Shown: positions 32,844-45,365, counted from the stretch's first letter. The stretch: 64,000 nt of DNA from Diphasiastrum complanatum (GCA_029204225.1 CM055101.1:46239906-46303905); one strand, 5' to 3'. Notes: a model not told the origin generated them from the letters alone. Program-made: numbers and translations.

Positions 32844-34473
32844 AGTGCTGGCTTAGTTTCTTTAACTAGCTTTATACAACTTGCACAAAGAATAATGTCA
32901 TCAACATAGATAAGAAGAATGACACTATTACTATCAACTAGCTTTAAATACACGGAAGGATCATAGTCACTAAGAACAAATCCTAGTGAAATAAGAAAAG
33001 TGTTGAGTCTTGAATACCATGATCTTGGTGCTTGTCCATAAAGACTTTTGAAGAGCAAGCACACTTTGGACTCATCCTTGATGAATCCTTAAGGTTGTTC
33101 CATATAAATCTCCTCCTCAAGATAACCACTTAAAAAAGCATTGGATACATCTAATTGGAACACCTTCCATTTAAAAAAACAAGCAAGAGATATAAGAATT
33201 CTTATTGTCACCATCTTTGCAACAGGTGCAAAGGTCTCCTCATAGTCAAGGCCATGGATTTGAGCAAATCCTTTGGCACATAATCTTGTCTTGAACTTGT
33301 TGATGATGCCATCATGATTGTATTGGATCCGAAATACCCACTTGCAACCAATCACATGCTTGTTGGATGGTGGATCCACAAGCTCCCAAGTATTGCTGGT
33401 GAGCAATGCATCATACTCTTGCTTCATGGCATCATACCACTCCTTCGTATTGAGTTCCTCTTGTACATTCTTTGGCTCTTCATGAGAAACAAAAAAAGCA
33501 TAATTAGTGGAATGAAGATCCACTTGCTTGCCTTTATCAACATATGAAAGCCTCTTAGGCTCAGATCTATCGCTCATAGATCTTCTTGGTGAAAAAATCC
33601 AAGGAGACTTTTTTTCAATTCTCAGCCCTATCACATCATAATTATCTTCAATAGCAATAGTTGGTGATGCATCTATAGATGTAGATGACTTGATCTCAGC
33701 CCCTTCAAAAGATGAATGTTGATCTTCAAGGAAAATAACGTCTCTGATTTCATTAACTTGAGAAGTAGAAATCACAAAGACTCTATAAGCCTTTTTTGTA
33801 GATGAGTATCCAACCATGATTCCTTTTCATGAGGTAGGATCATCCTTCTTCCTTGTTTCCAAGGGAATATGGGCAAAGCATATGCATCCAAAAACTCTAA
33901 GGTGATCAACCTTAGGCTTCTTCAAATATAAGATCTCATATGGTGATTTTCCTCCAAGAGCTATATGTGGGAGTTTATTGCAAAGATAATTTGCACAACT
34001 TATGGCTTCTCCCCAAAAGTCTTTTGGCATAATAAGATTCTTTGTAAGCTTAAATACAAAAAGAACTTTAGTAAGAGAAAGAACTTTAGAAGATGCAAGC
34101 TTTAAGGAAATATTTTCTCAATTCCTTCAATAGGATATTCATAATCATTTGCAGTGTACATTGATTTCTTGGCTCCATCATAAGGTGCAATAGAAGAGAA
34201 AGAGTCATTGGAGCTACACATATGTGAAGAGGCTCCACTATCAATATACCATAATCCATCCTTCTTGAAAGGAAATGATGAGAAACTAGAGACCATAAGA
34301 GATTCCTCTCCATCACTTGCAATAGTGTCTTCCTTCTCATTGGTGATGTTGGCTTGCTTGAGTTTATTCTTCTTCTTGAAGTAATTGGTGGCATAAGCCT
34401 TTTTTGCCACAATAAAAGCACTTGATCTTCTTCTTCTTGAGCTTAGATATAGAAGAACTTGAGGAGTCGTCGT
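32844..34473 (-). pseudogene. Copia-2: gag zinc region, protease, integrase end and RT
   Basis: From right to left on the minus strand: KCFYCGKKG (zinc knuckle), protease WYIDSGASSHMCSS at 34260-34200, then a jump to integrase FWGEAISCANYLCNKLPH at 34030-33827. Next are MVGYSSTKKAYRVF and RT parts KWVFRIQYNHDG, DYEETFAPVAKM and QLDVSNAFLSG at 33817-33089, then SLYGQAPRSWY and LIYVDDIILCA at 33064-32850. The integrase N-terminus is deleted and the RT is cut at 32843 by an LTR. The gag N-terminus is at 57715-58329, beyond the gypsy complex. Confidence 0.9.
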
Positions 34474-34478
34474 CCTCC

Positions 34479-34984
34479 TGTTACTGCCCTAATGAGAGTT
34501 TGTACCATTGGGGGGCTGTCTTGGATGGAGGGGCCAGGCCTAATCTGGATAATAGTCGAGTAGGACCATGGGGTCACTCTCGCATGCGATATACGCATGT
34601 GTGTTGCATCCTAGTATGGGATAGGATGTACATGCATTGTGCTTATGCATGGGTCTTGACTATTATGTTTTAGGGGTACCTACATGCAGTGGACATGCAT
34701 GGGGGATTGGCATGACCAGTTTCCATGTGGATTCAGTGCATGGGCAGGTGGGGTTCGTTATATCTCTATATATATCCTCACCAGTGTCTATGAGGTGTGT
34801 GGCAGAGTCTATGGCCGTTATACGGCCAAACTATGAAACGCTCTTCCTGCGACTTGTCTATCTCTTGGATTGCTCGGGGGCTAAATCAAACGGTCTAGGT
34901 TTGGTTGGGACGATTTTGTTTACTGCAATCCTCTTTGGTGTTCCAGAAAGCTCTACTCGGTTGGGAGTCTTGGGAGACGTTTTA
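34479..34984 (+). repeat. Gypsy LTR L1 (5' outer)
   Basis: Starts TGTTACTGCCCTAATGAG and ends GGAGACGTTTTA directly before the primer-binding site. The end is TG...TA rather than TG...CA. It contains a TATA-like TCTATATATAT (about 34,767) that could be the LTR promoter. Confidence 0.9.
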
Positions 34985-34985
34985 T

Positions 34986-34996
34986 TGGTATCAGAG
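34986..34996 (+). other. Primer-binding site of the outer gypsy element
   Basis: TGGTATCAGAG one base after the LTR end; matches initiator tRNA-Met. The next base differs from the full consensus. Confidence 0.8.
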
Positions 34997-36187
34997 TAGC
35001 TAATCGAGATGTTGGAGCGGCAATGAGTAAGGGATGTGCTATGGAATCAAGGGCTCAACAATCAGTTGGTTTTCGATTGATTGGTCGTCATTCAAGTAGG
35101 TGTTCCACCTTCGGTTTGGGTGAACCAATTTAAGAAATTGTTTTTTGATTGTTTGATGGAATTGATTCGACTTTCCATGGTTTGGCATGTAATGAAATTT
35201 TCGGTCTATTGTGGTTTGTTGGTTTCCGATTTGTGAATGGTTTTTTGGTGCAATCCGTGGTTTGCAGAACACTCAGCACCCTTCACCACCATGAAGATGA
35301 ATTACTAGTCGCATGCAAACCACGGGTATAATCTAGAATAGTAAATTCATGGGTTTGCATGACATACATAGGTAGGAAAAAAAAACCTTCTATTGACTAT
35401 ATTTTAATAAGTAATGCAAACTAGATTTTTGGAACTTACTGATTGTTAGTTGAAAAGGGAAATAAGAGCAAACTGGACAGTAGAGTAATGTTTCATTATC
35501 AAGATTTACTGATGCATGTTGTTTGCAAGAGAGTACTGCTTACAGTTCTTCTTTTTGATTTGTCTGCTTTGTGTCTAAAGCTATAAAAATTGTGAATGGA
35601 AGTAGGCATGCAGAATTGTGGGAAAATAGCTATGGATGTGGATTTCATGGCAATATTTTTCCATGCATGCTACCTAGAAATGGGTAATGCTTTTTGAACC
35701 TTTATTCATTGGACAAGCTTGTGTTTGAGGCAGAAGCAACAATGAATAGAAGTAGAGAAAAGATGGGACAACAGTACATGTTGTTTCTGGGATCTCTTTT
35801 CTGCACAAAAAGCTTTGAGAATGAAGCTTGCATGCTGTTAAAAGCAGAAGAGATAGATTTGCATGCTGTGTGCTGGTCTTTCTAACAGATTGTTATAAGG
35901 AAAGCGCCCATCTAGGAGTGTAATCGGTATTGTTGTAGAAAGGCCGCGAGTAGGGCTTGGGCTTGGGCTGTTGCTGCATCAAGGGTTGGGAGGAGGAAGT
36001 TTGAGAGAGAGAGAGAGGGGGGAGGACTTGCTATGAGATGCTATGTCTTGCCCATGGCAACGAAAACTGGAGTTTTTGTTGGTTTTTGCAGTGCATGGTT
36101 TAATTCAATAAGGTTTGTTTGTCCCACTGAATATGGATATTTTTTTTTCTTTGTTAGCATTATTGGCATATTCAGTGTTGTGGGGAC
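34997..36187 (+). other. Gypsy 5' leader
   Basis: Non-coding leader between primer-binding site and gag. Parts (35,670-36,010: AGAAATGGGTAA, AATGAATAGAAGTAG, GGCCGCGAGTAGGGC, GGGTTGGGAGGAGGAAG) recur at 50,940-51,150 and 53,230-53,300, so the complex holds at least two leader copies. In this copy the microsatellite before the GGCCGCGAG block is nearly absent. Confidence 0.7.
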
Positions 36188-36714
36188 AAGAAGTTTAAGT
36201 GGTCGGCAACAGTGGAATCATGGATTAATAGGTGGAACAGTTATTTTAGTCTGCATGGAATACCTGAGGAGAAGCGAATTTCTTCGGTACCAATTTTTTT
36301 GGAAGGAAAAGCCATGTCATGGTGGCGAGACCTTGATCCTAAGCCAGTCACTTGGGATGCTTTTTGGGATGTATTCTTGAAAGCATTTATGACTGTGGAT
36401 GAAAGGGATTCGTATCAGTATTTTGTAGAGCTTAAAATGGGGTCGCGTGACTTGGACACTTACGTCCAGATTTCACGGATCTTTTGACTAAAGTGCCACA
36501 TATTTCAAAAAAGTACGCAGAGTGGCAATTTGTGAATGGGTTGCTAGCAGACTTTCAGAATGAATGCAAGCGCAATTCTTTAAACTCGTTGGAGGATGCA
36601 ATTCAGATCACACATGTGTATGATCAAACGGTGGTAGCTTCTAGGAAACGAGGGCAAGAAAAATGCTCAACAAATTTCCAACCGCGAAAAAAAGTCAAAA
36701 AAGTTTTTTCATGA
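36188..36714 (+). pseudogene. Gypsy copy A gag
   Basis: The plus-strand translation KFKWSATVESWINRWNSYF, FLEGKAMSWWRDLDPKPV and KAFMTVDERDSYQYFVELKM is a retrotransposon gag capsid. A frameshift near 36,470 moves it to the next frame (KKYAEWQFVNGLLADFQNEC). The start codon is not evident, and upstream homologous sequence with ATG is seen only in the leader duplicates at 52,461 and 53,689. Confidence 0.85.
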
Positions 36715-36724
36715 ACTTGAAAGT

Positions 36725-37470
36725 ATGGCTTATCAGAAACCCAAATCAATGAAGAAATCAAAGAAAAAGTCTAAGTCATCAATTATAGATGCCTTCAAAC
36801 AGGGTCTGTGTTTCAATTGTGGCAAGGCGGGCCATATGGCTAAAGAGTGCCCGTTAAAGAACAAGTCTTCATCCAATCTTACGACAGTGGATTTGCCAGC
36901 AGGTAAAATGGAAATTGATGATACTAATAATACTTGTGAATGTCAATTCAATACATTGTCTTTTGGTCCTCACAATTTGTTTCTGTAAGGGGCAAGTTAT
37001 TAGGAAAAGATGTAAATGTATTGTTTGATTCAGGCAGTACTCATAATTTTATTAATTAAACAGGTACCTACCAAGCCAAGTGACCATCATTATATGGTTA
37101 AGCTTGCGTCAGGTGCAGATACTAAAGTTTTTGATGTAATGGTTCCGAAATTGGAGTTGGATCTTTAAGGCCATATTGAGAAGATTAATTTCCATGTTCT
37201 AAACCTGGGCCAATCGGACGTAATTTTAGGCTATGAGTGGTTCTTTAGTAAATCTAACAGTTTGCAAATTGATTTTAAGATGCATGAATTACAACTCATA
37301 AATTCTAGTGGTAAAGTAGTATCCATTTTTGGTGATGATACTGGAACTCAGTTTTTGATGATTACATCGGCGGAATTAATAAAGGAAGGTCACAATTTTG
37401 ATTGGTACTATCTTGTTTTAGAACTTTTGCTTAAGTGGAATTGTTTTTGAGTAGTAATTTCATTGTGAAT
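36725..37470 (+). pseudogene. Gypsy copy A zinc knuckle and protease
   Basis: It encodes CFNCGKAGHMAKECPLKNK (CCHC knuckle), then the aspartic protease active site VLFDSGSTHNFIN followed directly by a stop. After frameshifts come VMVPKLELDL and LGYEWFFSK. The same segment in the minus-strand copy C (47,233-47,718) is open throughout and gives the intact comparison. Confidence 0.85.
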
Positions 37471-37479
37471 GATGAAAAT

Positions 37480-38940
37480 TAGTATGGTAATTTAGATCAT
37501 GATCATAAAGAGAAATAGTTGTTAGCAGATTTAAAGCAAAAAATTAGTAATGTTTTTCCTAGTGAACTTCCGCATGGTCTACCTCCGTCTAAGTCAGTAG
37601 ATCATAAGATAGAATTAATTTCGAGTAGTCAACCTATCTTCCAACAACCATATCGTTTAGTCTGAAGGAAGAGAAGGAAGTGACTCGGCAAATTGAGGAG
37701 TATCTTCGAATGGGTCGCATTCGACCTAGTAATTCGCCATGGGGAGTGCCAGTCCTTGTTAAGAATAAGAAAGATGGTACTTTTCGGATGTGCGTAGACT
37801 ACAAGGGGTTAAACAAAGTTACCATTAAGAATAAGTATCCTCTGCCTAGGATGGATGATCTACTTGATCGTTTGGATGGAGCTAGATATTTTACTAAAAT
37901 TGTCTTGCGAACTGGTTATCATCAGACTTGAATCCATCCAGAAGATGTGTCTAAGACGGGTTTTAGGACTAGATTTGGTCATTATGAGTTTTTCGTGTTA
38001 CCATTTGGGTTAACTAACTCTCCGGCCACTTTCTAGCAGATGATGAACGATTTATTTCGTCCGTATCTGGGAAAGTTTGTTGTAGTATTTTTAGATGATA
38101 TACTCATCTATAGTAAAACACTCAAAGAGCATAACAAGCATCTTAGGACTGTCTTGAGGATTTTGAGACAGGAGAAGCTTTATGCTAAAGAGTCGAAGTG
38201 TGAGTTCTTTAAGAAATAATTGTTGTATCTTGGTCATGTCATATCCTAGAAGGGAATTATGATTGATCGGGAAAAGATTAAAATGGTTATAGATTGGCCA
38301 ATTCCTAAAACTGTAAGAGAACTTAAATCTTTTTTGGAGTTTATGATTTTCTTCCGTAGATTCATTTTGGAGTATTCGTTGGTTGTTGCACCTCTTAACA
38401 GTGGGTTGAAGAGGATAATTACTCGAAAGAGTAGGTCAAGTCCACCTCTCATGTGGAATGAGACATTGGATGCAAGTTCTAATAAACTTAAGGAACTAAT
38501 AGTCTCAGCACCAATTTTGATCATAGCGGATCTGGCTAAACCTTTTTTGGCTAAAGTGGATGCTAGTGATTATGCGGTTGGTGCAGTTTTGTTACAAGAG
38601 GGGAGGCCAGTTGCTTTTAAGAGTAAGAAGTTGCTTGATATACACAAACCAGATATAGAACTCAAGAAAAAGAACTTTTTGCAGTTGTGCATGCGTTGAA
38701 GACGTGGAGACACTATTTTTATGGTAGTCAATTTATAGTGTGCTCTGATTACCAACCATTATAGTATTTCTGTAATCAGAAAGTCCTTAGGGGTCAAAAG
38801 GCTCGATGGGCTGAGCTGATGCAAGAATTCAACTTTGATTTGAGATATATTAAAGGATCATCAAATCATGTGGCGGATGCCTTAAATCGAATTGCTGAGG
38901 TGAATGAATTGTCATTCACTGAGATCACTACTGATTTCTA
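37480..38940 (+). pseudogene. Gypsy copy A reverse transcriptase and RNase H
   Basis: RT motifs in order: [49 protein letters not shown], the catalytic [13 protein letters not shown] (near 38,085) and DWPIPKTVRELKSFL. Then comes RNase H with KVDASDYAVGAVLLQEGRP. Several in-frame stops (for example near 37,930, 38,034 and 38,217) and a frameshift in RNase H disable it. Confidence 0.88.
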
Positions 38941-39029
38941 TCTTTCATTTCGAGGTCTTTATGAACAAGATTCTCATTTTGGACCTATATGACAAAGGGT
39001 TCTAAATGGCTCTCAATCGAGAACTGATT

Positions 39030-40425
39030 TACAAGGTGATCAGTTGATTGTGAAAGATAAGAAGGTAGTGGACGATTTTTCCATTCGGGATGGGATTTTA
39101 TTCTGAAAGAGAAAAGTGTGTGTACCATGAATGGATGCATTAAAAAGAAAATTAATTTGAATGTCATGACGCATCTTGTGCTGGGCATCCAAGTATACAT
39201 CGTACTCTAGATTTGGTACGAAGGGACTTTTTTTGGCCAAAGTTGAAACCTTTCGTAGAATCTTATGTGTTGAAATGTGATGAGTGTCAACAGAATAAAG
39301 CAGAGCACTTAAAGGCTAGTGGACTGTTGCATCCATTGGATATTCCTTCTAAATGGTGGGATAGTATTCCAATGGACTTTGTAGTTGGTTTACTGAGGAC
39401 AAATAAACAGAGTGATGCAATTTGGGTATAGTTGATCGGTTAACAAAATTGGTTACGTTTATTCTGATAAAGACTGCAATTAAAGCGTCTGATTTAGCTC
39501 AAGTGTTTGTTTGGCTATATGAGTTGCCATCTACATTGTTAGTGATCACGGGTGTAAGTTTACAGGCCGATTTGGACGATAATGTTTGAAAAGCTTGAGA
39601 CGTCTTTGAGCATGGGCTCGACTGATCATCCGGAATTCGATGGTCAGACCGAGAGGACTAATCAGACAATGGAACAAATGCTTCGTGCATATGTTTTACT
39701 TAGGCAATTTTAGTAAGAAAAGTATCTTCCATTAATTGAGTCTGCTTATAATAGTAGTAAGCATTCGGCTATCGGATGTAGCCCGTTTATGCTTATGTAT
39801 AGATTTCAGCCTAGATCTCCGATAATGGTTGAAACTAAGTCGATTAAAGTTCAGAAAGTAGCGAATTTCTTGTGTGAAATGCAAGAAATGTTACAGTTAG
39901 CACATGAAAATGTTACAAGTGCCCAGGTTCGAGTAAGACATTTTGCTAATCTGAAAAGATGGCCTTGGGAGTTTCAAGTTGGAGATTGGGTGTATCTTAA
40001 AATTTCGAAGGATTCGAAGGTAATGCGCACTGGAAAGCATTACAAACTGTCTGCTAGGTATAGTGGACCATATAAAATCTTGAAAAAGATTGGATCTTTA
40101 GCTTACTAGTTAGAGTTATCAGAGGGAATCAAAGCTCATCCTGTGTTTTATGTGAGTTGTCTGAAGATGAGTTTACATGAGGGAGATCATGTTGATCCTG
40201 GTACTAATCTAGATTTATTTGAGGACTTTTCTGAGAGGATTCCTTTAGAACCTGAAAAGATTCTTGATACTAGATCCAAGCGATTGCAAAATCGGGATGC
40301 TATTGAGCATCTGGTTCATTGAAAAGGATATTCCGATGATAAGGATTCATGGGAACTAGAAGGTAACCTAAGAAATAGTTTCCCGGGCTTTGAGTTATGA
40401 GGACAGAACTAAAATAAGGGGGGAA
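39030..40425 (+). pseudogene. Gypsy copy A integrase with chromodomain-like tail
   Basis: Zinc-binding HHCC end (CDECQQNKAE), core start WWDSIPMDFVVGL (first Asp), third catalytic Glu in FDGQTERTNQTMEQM, then the SH3-like GDWVYLKISKDSKV and YSGPYKILKKIGS. The extreme C-terminus (PEKILDTRSKR, then SW-D/E) resembles a chromodomain, which places the family among chromoviruses; such domains guide insertion to particular chromatin. The purine tract AAAATAAGGGGGGAAGTA ends at 40,428. Stops and frameshifts near 39,430, 39,590 and 40,108 are present. Confidence 0.85.
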
Positions 40426-40428
40426 GTA

Positions 40429-40783
40429 TGTTACCACCCTAATCAGAGTTTGTACCATTGGGGGGCTGACTTAGACGTAGAGGCCAAGCCTAATTTGAAT
40501 AATAGCTAAGTAGGACCTTAGGCTATGCCTACATGCGGTATAGGCATGTGTGTTGCATCCTAGTATGGGATAGGATGTACATGCACTGTGTCTATGCATG
40601 GGTCTTTGCTATTATGAGTTAGGGGTACCTACATGCAGTGGACATGCATGGGAGTTAGGCATGAGTTGATAGCACGCTTAATTGTGGACTCAGTGCATGG
40701 ACAGACAGGGTGGGTGCTACTCTGTATATACCATCTCCTGTGTCCATAGGATTCATTGAGAGTCTGCGGCCGTTATGCTGTCA
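40429..40783 (+). repeat. Gypsy LTR L2 (truncated)
   Basis: Starts TGTTACCACCCTAATCAG after the polypurine tract of copy A and follows LTR L3 closely up to CGGCCGTTATG.TGTCA, then stops. The missing ~150 bp are replaced by another element's 3' end. Confidence 0.88.
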
Positions 40784-41026
40784 TGGCGTCAGTGGCAACC
40801 AAATGGGATGATTGCCTTCCTATCCTAGCATTCGATCCAAATAAGCCGATGGTCTTAGAGCAAACCAAAGATCAGTTGTCGATTGCTCGATTGTATATGA
40901 TGGGAGGCTCTTGGGAATCCCACTTCACCTCATGGACAACTTCCAAGTGGATTGCCGGAGCCCACCGTTGTTTCCTACCGCATAATTTGGATTTCAAGAT
41001 TGCACGCCTTGACTTTATGGAGAAGG
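40784..41026 (+). pseudogene. C-terminal ORF piece of another retroelement
   Basis: Open frame reading MASVATKWDDCLPILAF then NKPMVLEQTKDQLSIARLYM, ending FMEKV and a TGA that overlaps the start of the next LTR (TGTGAGAAAT). A purine tract GGAGAAGG precedes that LTR. The protein is not recognised; position alone suggests the 3' end of an element carrying the 41,027 LTR. Confidence 0.4.
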
Positions 41027-41846
41027 TGTGAGAAATTGGCAAAAATCTAGCTTGGTATTTTTTATGATAGAAGTTTGTAAGTGAATCTCACATGTGTGGA
41101 GGATGTTCCCACGTGTGGAGAATCGTAAAGTAAATCAAAATGTTCGATATAGAGGTCTCATAGAATTTCATAGTCAAGCATTTAGGTGTAGGATGTTGAT
41201 AGGGTCAAATTTGGCATAGATGGCAAATTATCTATTTCCACTTGTAATGCCAATATTGAGCCAAAATAGAGCCAAACTTGTGCCAATTAGAGTGTAGACA
41301 AGTATCATGCTTTTGTTTGATGAAGCTTAAGAGGTCCAATAGGATTTAGAGGTGGAACCTTGTGAGGTCCAATAGAAAATTGAGGTGTGCTTGAATATAG
41401 TCCAATAGAATTTAGAGGTGCATGGATCAATGGTCCAATAGGATTAAGAGGTGGCAAAGTGTGATCCAATCATAGTTAAGCATAGTGGTAGCTCATGAAT
41501 CTATTAGTATCATTGTACTCCTCCTTTTGGATCTAATTGATTTTGAGATTGAGTGGATTTTGAGTGTCATTGAATTTCTAGCTTTCTCTCTCTACCCGAG
41601 AGCTCTTGATGGTTTTTCTCTCTCTACTCGAGGAGAGCAGCTTGTTTTTACTTAGAATACTTTTGGAACACTTCCCACATGTGTGAGTGAGAGTTGGAAG
41701 TGATTGAATGCATGTAGTAGTGTGTTTTTGCCATAGAATCAAAGATAGATCTTGAATCTCAATCTAGTCTTGATCTTGGTGCATCTACACACCTTAGGAG
41801 ATCACAAGTACATGTAGTGGACAATCCACACGTGTGAAATTCAACA
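41027..41846 (+). repeat. LTR of the TGTGAGAAAT family, copy 2
   Basis: Parallels 30,283-31,009 from TGTGAGAAAT to ...GTGTGAAATTCAACA. It is about 90 bp longer, mainly near the start. No primer-binding site follows, so it is a 3' or solo LTR nested in the gypsy complex. Confidence 0.85.
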
Positions 41847-42649
41847 TAAGGTGCAGTATCATTTAATTAAGATTCGGCACAAAGCCAATAAAAGTCCCCA
41901 ATAACTGCATATTGCAGGTGTCATAAGTGAGAGGGATTTGGCACCCTGTGTGTGTAAGTCCAACTCGATAACCACATAGTTATTTAATTGATTAGTTAAA
42001 AGTCAATAAAAGGACTTTAGGCCTTTTTGTGGGACTTTTAATGTCGCAGGGCCTAAATGTCAAGTTAGTGAATAAAGTTGGGTTTCCCTCCAATTTTGAT
42101 GGTTCCCACACTTTTTTAAATTTGAATAAAAAGAGAGGCAAGACTGGACCAATAGGGTTCAGAGGCCAAGGTCCTCCTCTCTACTATAAAAAGGGACCAA
42201 CTCGAGTTGCTCATGATGTTCATTTCCTCATTTCAATAAAGCAGATTGGTTCTCTTTAGAAATGGATTGATGAATGTCCTTGCTCTTCCTCTCTTCTCCT
42301 CCATTTCTCATGCTTTCTTTGGATTTTGCTAATTGTTGGATTTGATCATTATTGGGATTGCTATTTCTTATGCTTTTTGTGAGAGAGAAAGGGAGAGAGA
42401 GAAGAGTAAGTTTCTATCATTGTTGTGGTTTTAGGGTTAATGAAAGTAGGGTTAATGGATGTAGTGTTAATGCTTAGTGTTAATGGATGTAGTGTTAGGT
42501 CCTCCATTCATGTTGAAATATGAACTATACTATCGCTCTCATGGGAACGAACCTACGCATGACAACTAACTCCGTCTCTTTGATGCTAGATTGACTAGAT
42601 CTTGGATTCAGGTTAGGCAAGGAAAGAAACCCACTACACTTATCAGAAA
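41847..42649 (+). other. Possible LTR/promoter remnant
   Basis: Contains a strong TATA box in CTACTATAAAAAGGGACC at about 42,180, preceded by TATTTAATTGATTAG-rich sequence, as in a plant LTR U3-R region, and a repeated GTTAATGGATGTAGTGTTA near 42,450-42,500. No paired copy was seen in the window and no coding part is recognised. Confidence 0.35.
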
Positions 42650-43025
42650 TCAAATCAAAAATAACTTAGTTAGGCCATTAACTAGTCTATTTACCTCTCG
42701 TATATCTGGAGCCCCGGATTGCATGATGTACCACTCTAAGAAGTCCTGTATATTGTGGATGGAGAACCATCCACAACTGTGTCCATCATCTTGCTGAGCT
42801 GACTTCAATCACAAAACATATAATGGTTAGTTGTGCACTCTGAAAAAAAAACTAATCAAATTACTTATCAGATACTTGATGAGAAATACTTACTTCTACA
42901 TCAACAATCTCCAAGTGGCTATTTATAGTGGCCCCATCCGGCCTTGGCAAAAATTGCAACATTTTGTTGTACATCACATTCATTTCGGCATGGGTAGAGC
43001 TCAAGGAATTCATCTTTAAACAGAT
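42650..43025 (-). pseudogene. Ulp1-like (C48) cysteine protease fragment, two exons
   Basis: A minus-strand relic. Exon 42894 to about 43025 encodes STHAEMNVMYNKML and FLPRPDGATINSHLEIVDVE and ends at a GTAAGT donor (42888-42893). Exon 42650-42802 follows an ATTGAAG acceptor and encodes QQDDGHSCGWFSIHNIQDFL then EWYIMQSGAP to a TGA. The Gln-x-DG-x-SCG-x-F pattern is the oxyanion-hole Gln and catalytic Cys of Ulp1/SENP-type deSUMOylating proteases. The His and Asp parts are missing. Such domains are carried by several plant DNA transposons (Mutator- and CACTA-like), so a captured or TE-encoded protease fragment is the likely source. It is embedded in the gypsy complex. Confidence 0.55.
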
Positions 43026-43062
43026 GGGATTAATGATCTCATCTGAATCTTTCCTAAGGGAG

Positions 43063-45365
43063 ATTACATTAGGATATGAGTGGTCCTTGAGTAAATTTGA
43101 TAGTTTGCAAATCAATTTAAAAAAGAATACAGTTTATGGATTCTAGTGGTAAAGTGGTATCCATTTTTGGTGATGATACTGAAACTCATTTTCCGATGGT
43201 TACATCGACGGAATTAATAAAGGAAGCTCACAATTTTGATTGTTGCTATCTTGTTTTAAAATCTTGCTTAAGTGGAATTGTTTCTGAGTCTTCGAATGAG
43301 AATGATAGTACTAAATTAATTATTGATGGTAATTTCATTGTGAATGATGAAAGTCAATATGCTAATTTAGATCATGATCATAAAGAGAAACAATTGTTAG
43401 TAGATTTAAAGCAAGAATTTAGTGATGTTTTTCCTAGTGAACTTCCAGATGGTCTACCTCCATCTAGATTAGTAGATCATAAGATAGAATTAATTCCGGG
43501 TAGTCAACCTATCTTCCGACAACCGTATCGGTTTGGTTTGAAGGAAGAGGAGGAAGTGACTTAGCAAATTGAGGAGTATCTCCGAATGGGTCACATTTGA
43601 CCTAGTAAGTCGCATGGGGAGCGCCGGTCCTTCTTAAAGATAAGAAAGACGATACTTTCCAGATGTGCATAGACTGCAAGGAGTTGAATAAAGTTACCAT
43701 TAAGAATAAGTATCCTCTATCTAGGATGGACGATCTGGTTGATCGTTTGGATGGAGCTAGATATTTTACTAAAATTGGCTTGCGAACTGGTTATCATCAG
43801 ATTCAAATTCATCCAGAAGGTGTGTCTAAGATGGGTTTTAGGACTAGATTTGGTCAGTATGAATTTTTGGTGTTACCGTTTGGATTAACTAACGCTCCGG
43901 CCACTTTCCAGCAGATGATGAACGATTTATTTTGTCCGGATCTGGGAAAGTTTGTTGTAGTGTTTTTAGATGATATACTCATCTATAGTAAAACACTCAA
44001 AGAGCATAAGAAGCATCTTAGGACTATCTTGAGGATTTTGAGACAAGAGAAGCTTTATGCTAAAGAGTCGAAGTGTGAGTTCTTTAAGAAATAGCTATTG
44101 TATCTTGGTCATGTCATATCCTAGAAGGGAATTATGATTGATCGAAAAAAGATTAAAATGGTTATGGATTGGCCAATTCCTAAAAATGTACGAGAACTTA
44201 AATCTTTTTTGGGGTTTATGGTTTTCTTTTGTAGATTCATTTTGGATTATTCGATGATTGCTGCACCTCTTAACAGTGAGTTGAAGGGGGTAATTACTCG
44301 AAAGGGTAGGTCGAGTCCACTTCTATGTGTGGAATGAGACAATTGATACAAGTTCTAATAAACTTAAGGAACTAATAGTCTTCGCACCAATTTTGATCAT
44401 AGCGGATCTGGGTAAATTTTTTTTGGTTAAAGTGGATGCTAGTGATTATGCGGTTGGTGCAGTTCTGTTACAAGAGGGGAGGCCAGTTGCTTTTAAGAGT
44501 AAGAAGTTGTCTAATACACAAACCAGATATACAACTTAGGAGAAAGTACTTTTTGCAGTTGTGCATGCGTTGAAGATTTGGTGACACTATTTATATGATA
44601 GTCAATTTATAGTGTGCTCTAATTACCAACCATTAAAGTATTTCTGTAATCAGAAAGTCGTTAGGGGCCGAAAGGCTCGATGGGCTGAGCTGATGCAAGA
44701 ATTCAACTTTGATTTGAGATATATTAAAGGATCGTCAAATCAAGTGGTGGATGCCTTAAGTCGAATTGCTGAGGTGAATGAATTGTCGTTCACTGAATCA
44801 CTACTGATTTCTATCTTTCATTTGGAGGTCTTTATGAATAAGATTCTTATTTTGGACCTATATGGCAAAGGGTTCTAAATGGCTCTCAATCGAGAACCGA
44901 TTTACAAGGTGATCAGTTGATTGTGAAAGATAAAAAGGTAGTGGACGATTTTTCCATTCGGAATGGGATTTTGTTCCGAAGGGAAAAAGTGTGTGCACCA
45001 TGAATGGATGCATTAAAAAAGAAAATTTTATTTGAATGTCATGACGCACCTTGTGCTGGGCATCTAGGTATACATCGTACTCTAGATTTGGTACAAAGAG
45101 ACTTTTTTTTGCCAAAGTTGAAACCTTTCGTATAACCTTATGTATTGAAATGTGAACAGTGCCAGCAGAATAAAGCAGAGCGCTTAAAGGTTGGTGGACT
45201 GTTGCTTCCATTGGATATTCCTTCTAAATGGTGGGATAGTATTTCAATGGACTTTGTAGTTGGTTTACCGAGGACGAATAACAAAATGATATAATTTGGG
45301 CCATAGTTGATCGGTTAACAAAATTGGCTACGTTTATTCTAATAAAGACTATAGTTAACTTCTGA
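43063..45365 (+). pseudogene. Gypsy copy B: protease end to integrase core
   Basis: Begins inside the protease region (LGYEWSLSKFDSLQI), then a long open stretch 43,136-43,564, RT 43,663-44,094 (open, with [20 protein letters not shown] and [13 protein letters not shown]), RNase H 44,327-44,539, and integrase up to MDFVVGLPRTN at about 45,285. It ends within the integrase core at an inversion junction near 45,365. It lacks gag and LTR. Fewer stops than copy A, but TAG codons at ~43,561 and 44,092 and frameshifts near 44,335 make it inactive. Confidence 0.88.
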
